DNA of 5,895 bases from Treponema sp. (GTDB lineage: Bacteria; Spirochaetota; Spirochaetia; Treponematales; Treponemataceae): NCBI GenBank assembly GCA_003455655.1, contig DMQP01000231.1, positions 1 through 5,895 of the forward strand, read 5' to 3'. The notes beneath the pieces are model-generated. The model was not told the DNA's origin. It made no database searches and worked only from the letters and a program-made list of their open reading frames with translations. A program made the translations under genes and the position numbers. Position 1 is the first letter of the stretch; every line of letters starts with the position of its first letter. Positions 5,059-5,895 of this stretch are shown here, one piece after another.

Positions 5059-5895
5059 TTAGTTTCCACAGAAGATAACTTCTGGTTCAAGAGTAAAACC
5101 TGTTTTTTCGCCTACAACTTTTTGTACTTGTTCAATAAGCTGTCGAATGTCGCTGGCGCTTGCCTTTCCCTTGTTGATAATAAAGTTACCGTGCCAGGGT
5201 GCAATTTGTGCATCTCCTACCGAAAGACCTTTTAGTCCGCACTCATCAATGAGAGCACCACTTGGTTTTCCAAAGCTTCGATTGTTTTTAAAAACACTTC
5301 CTGCACTGGGGTAAGAAAAATGTCCCTTTTGTTCTCTGTCTGCAATGTACCCTTTGCCTTCGTTGTTCAGCCTTTGAACTGCATCTAAGTTGGCAAGAGC
5401 AAGCTTTAGTTTTACTTGCACAATTATTTTTGTTCCCTCTACAAAAGGAGAATGTTTATATGCCCAATCTTTGCTGTCAAAGCTGTATTCTTTTAGCGTG
5501 TAGTTATCTTTTGCATCAAGGTAACTTACGCTTTCAATTATGTCACTTATGCTTTTTTCGTAACAGCGAGCGTTCATAAAACAAGCTCCGCCAATGCTTC
5601 CGGGTAAACCTGCAAATTTTTGCATTCCCGCAATGCCTTTTTGTGCACAAAGACTTACAATGTCATCGGTTTTGGCACCAGAGCCTGCACTTACCACAGT
5701 ATAGGAATTGTCTTTTGTGCTTATGGAAATATCGCAGAGTCTTTTTGTCGAAAGAACTGCTTGTGAAAAACCGCTGTCACTTACAATAAGATTACTTCCT
5801 CCGCCTAAAATAAAAGGACAAAAGCCTTCTTGACTGAATGTTTTAAGCGCAAAAGCTGTCGATTCAACATCTTGAGGTTCTACAAAAACTGCTGC
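5059..5895 (-). CDS. murB: UDP-N-acetylenolpyruvoylglucosamine reductase MurB, 3' part (N-terminus outside window)
   Basis: MurB is the cytoplasmic FAD enzyme that uses NADPH to reduce UDP-GlcNAc-enolpyruvate to UDP-MurNAc in peptidoglycan precursor synthesis. The frame stays open from the window edge, giving 278 visible residues. The family is usually about 300 long, so roughly 30 N-terminal residues should lie beyond base 5895. Visible motifs (numbered within the fragment): FAD-binding GGGSN at 31-35, LPGSIGGACFMN at 97-108, PSAGSVFKN at 196-204 with the expected catalytic Ser200, LIDECGLKG at 215-223, and C-terminal LEPEV at 269-273 with the expected catalytic Glu. The compact length and the PSAGSVFKN form suggest a type II MurB. 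One oddity is AYKHS at 145-149, where the family usually has YR before the Ser. The GTG at 5697 is an internal Val codon, not a start, because homology continues upstream. Family assignment is secure; only the 5' end is unknown. Confidence 0.97.
   Translation of the reverse strand, partial: AAVFVEPQDVESTAFALKTFSQEGFCPFILGGGSNLIVSDSGFSQAVLSTKRLCDISISTKDNSYTVVSAGSGAKTDDIVSLCAQKGIAGMQKFAGLPGSIGGACFMNARCYEKSISDIIESVSYLDAKDNYTLKEYSFDSKDWAYKHSPFVEGTKIIVQVKLKLALANLDAVQRLNNEGKGYIADREQKGHFSYPSAGSVFKNNRSFGKPSGALIDECGLKGLSVGDAQIAPWHGNFIINKGKASASDIRQLIEQVQKVVGEKTGFTLEPEVIFCGN

Noticed and set aside
5041..5235. Plus-strand frame antisense to the murB 3' end
   Set aside because: murB coding on the minus strand is certain here and the plus-strand frame has no ribosome site or recognisable product.

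Overview
The window reads as spirochaete chromosome, most likely Treponema. This rests on the murB reading frame and its motifs, moderate GC, secreted TPR-type repeat proteins in tandem, and frequent alternative starts. The assignment is inferred from protein style, with no species-level marker. Every gene I accept is on the minus strand, so transcription runs from base 5895 towards base 1.

Layout in transcription order: (1) the 3' part of murB (5895-5059), a core peptidoglycan gene whose 5' end lies outside the window; (2) an unrecognised 174-residue protein (5002-4478) starting 56 bases after murB; (3) a secreted TPR-like protein, here called TPR-B (4464-3343); (4) a frameshifted relic of a small immunity-like protein (3306-3044); (5) a 95-base promoter/leader unit (copy B, 2938-3032); (6) TPR-A (2916-1804), a full-length paralogue of TPR-B; (7) a truncated C39 peptidase-like protein (1807-1436), coupled to TPR-A by an ATGA overlap; (8) a small protein with two membrane segments and a possible PH-like domain (1430-894); (9) a second copy of the promoter/leader unit (copy A, 792-886); (10) a Ser/Asn-rich hypothetical protein (797-507); (11) a second two-membrane-segment PH-like protein (498-49).

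The most interesting structure is modular. The same promoter/leader unit, about 85% identical without gaps, occurs twice. Each copy follows the stop codon of a small membrane or immunity-like gene and precedes a new gene set. Each carries a perfect TGACC-TT-GGTCA palindrome at the same distance from a matching -35/-10 pair. The gene content is degraded bacteriocin/toxin-immunity style: an immunity-like pseudogene, a catalytic fragment of a bacteriocin-processing C39 peptidase, secreted TPR paralogues, and paired small membrane proteins in the position where immunity genes often sit. A working model is an accessory locus downstream of murB that grows and decays by swapping cassettes behind a reused promoter. 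The toxin-immunity reading is inference. The repeat, the paralogy and the frameshift can be read directly in the sequence.

No rRNA, tRNA, CRISPR array, transposase or riboswitch was recognised. The only stretch of more than 300 bases without an intact gene is 2917-3342, which holds the immunity-like pseudogene and promoter copy B.
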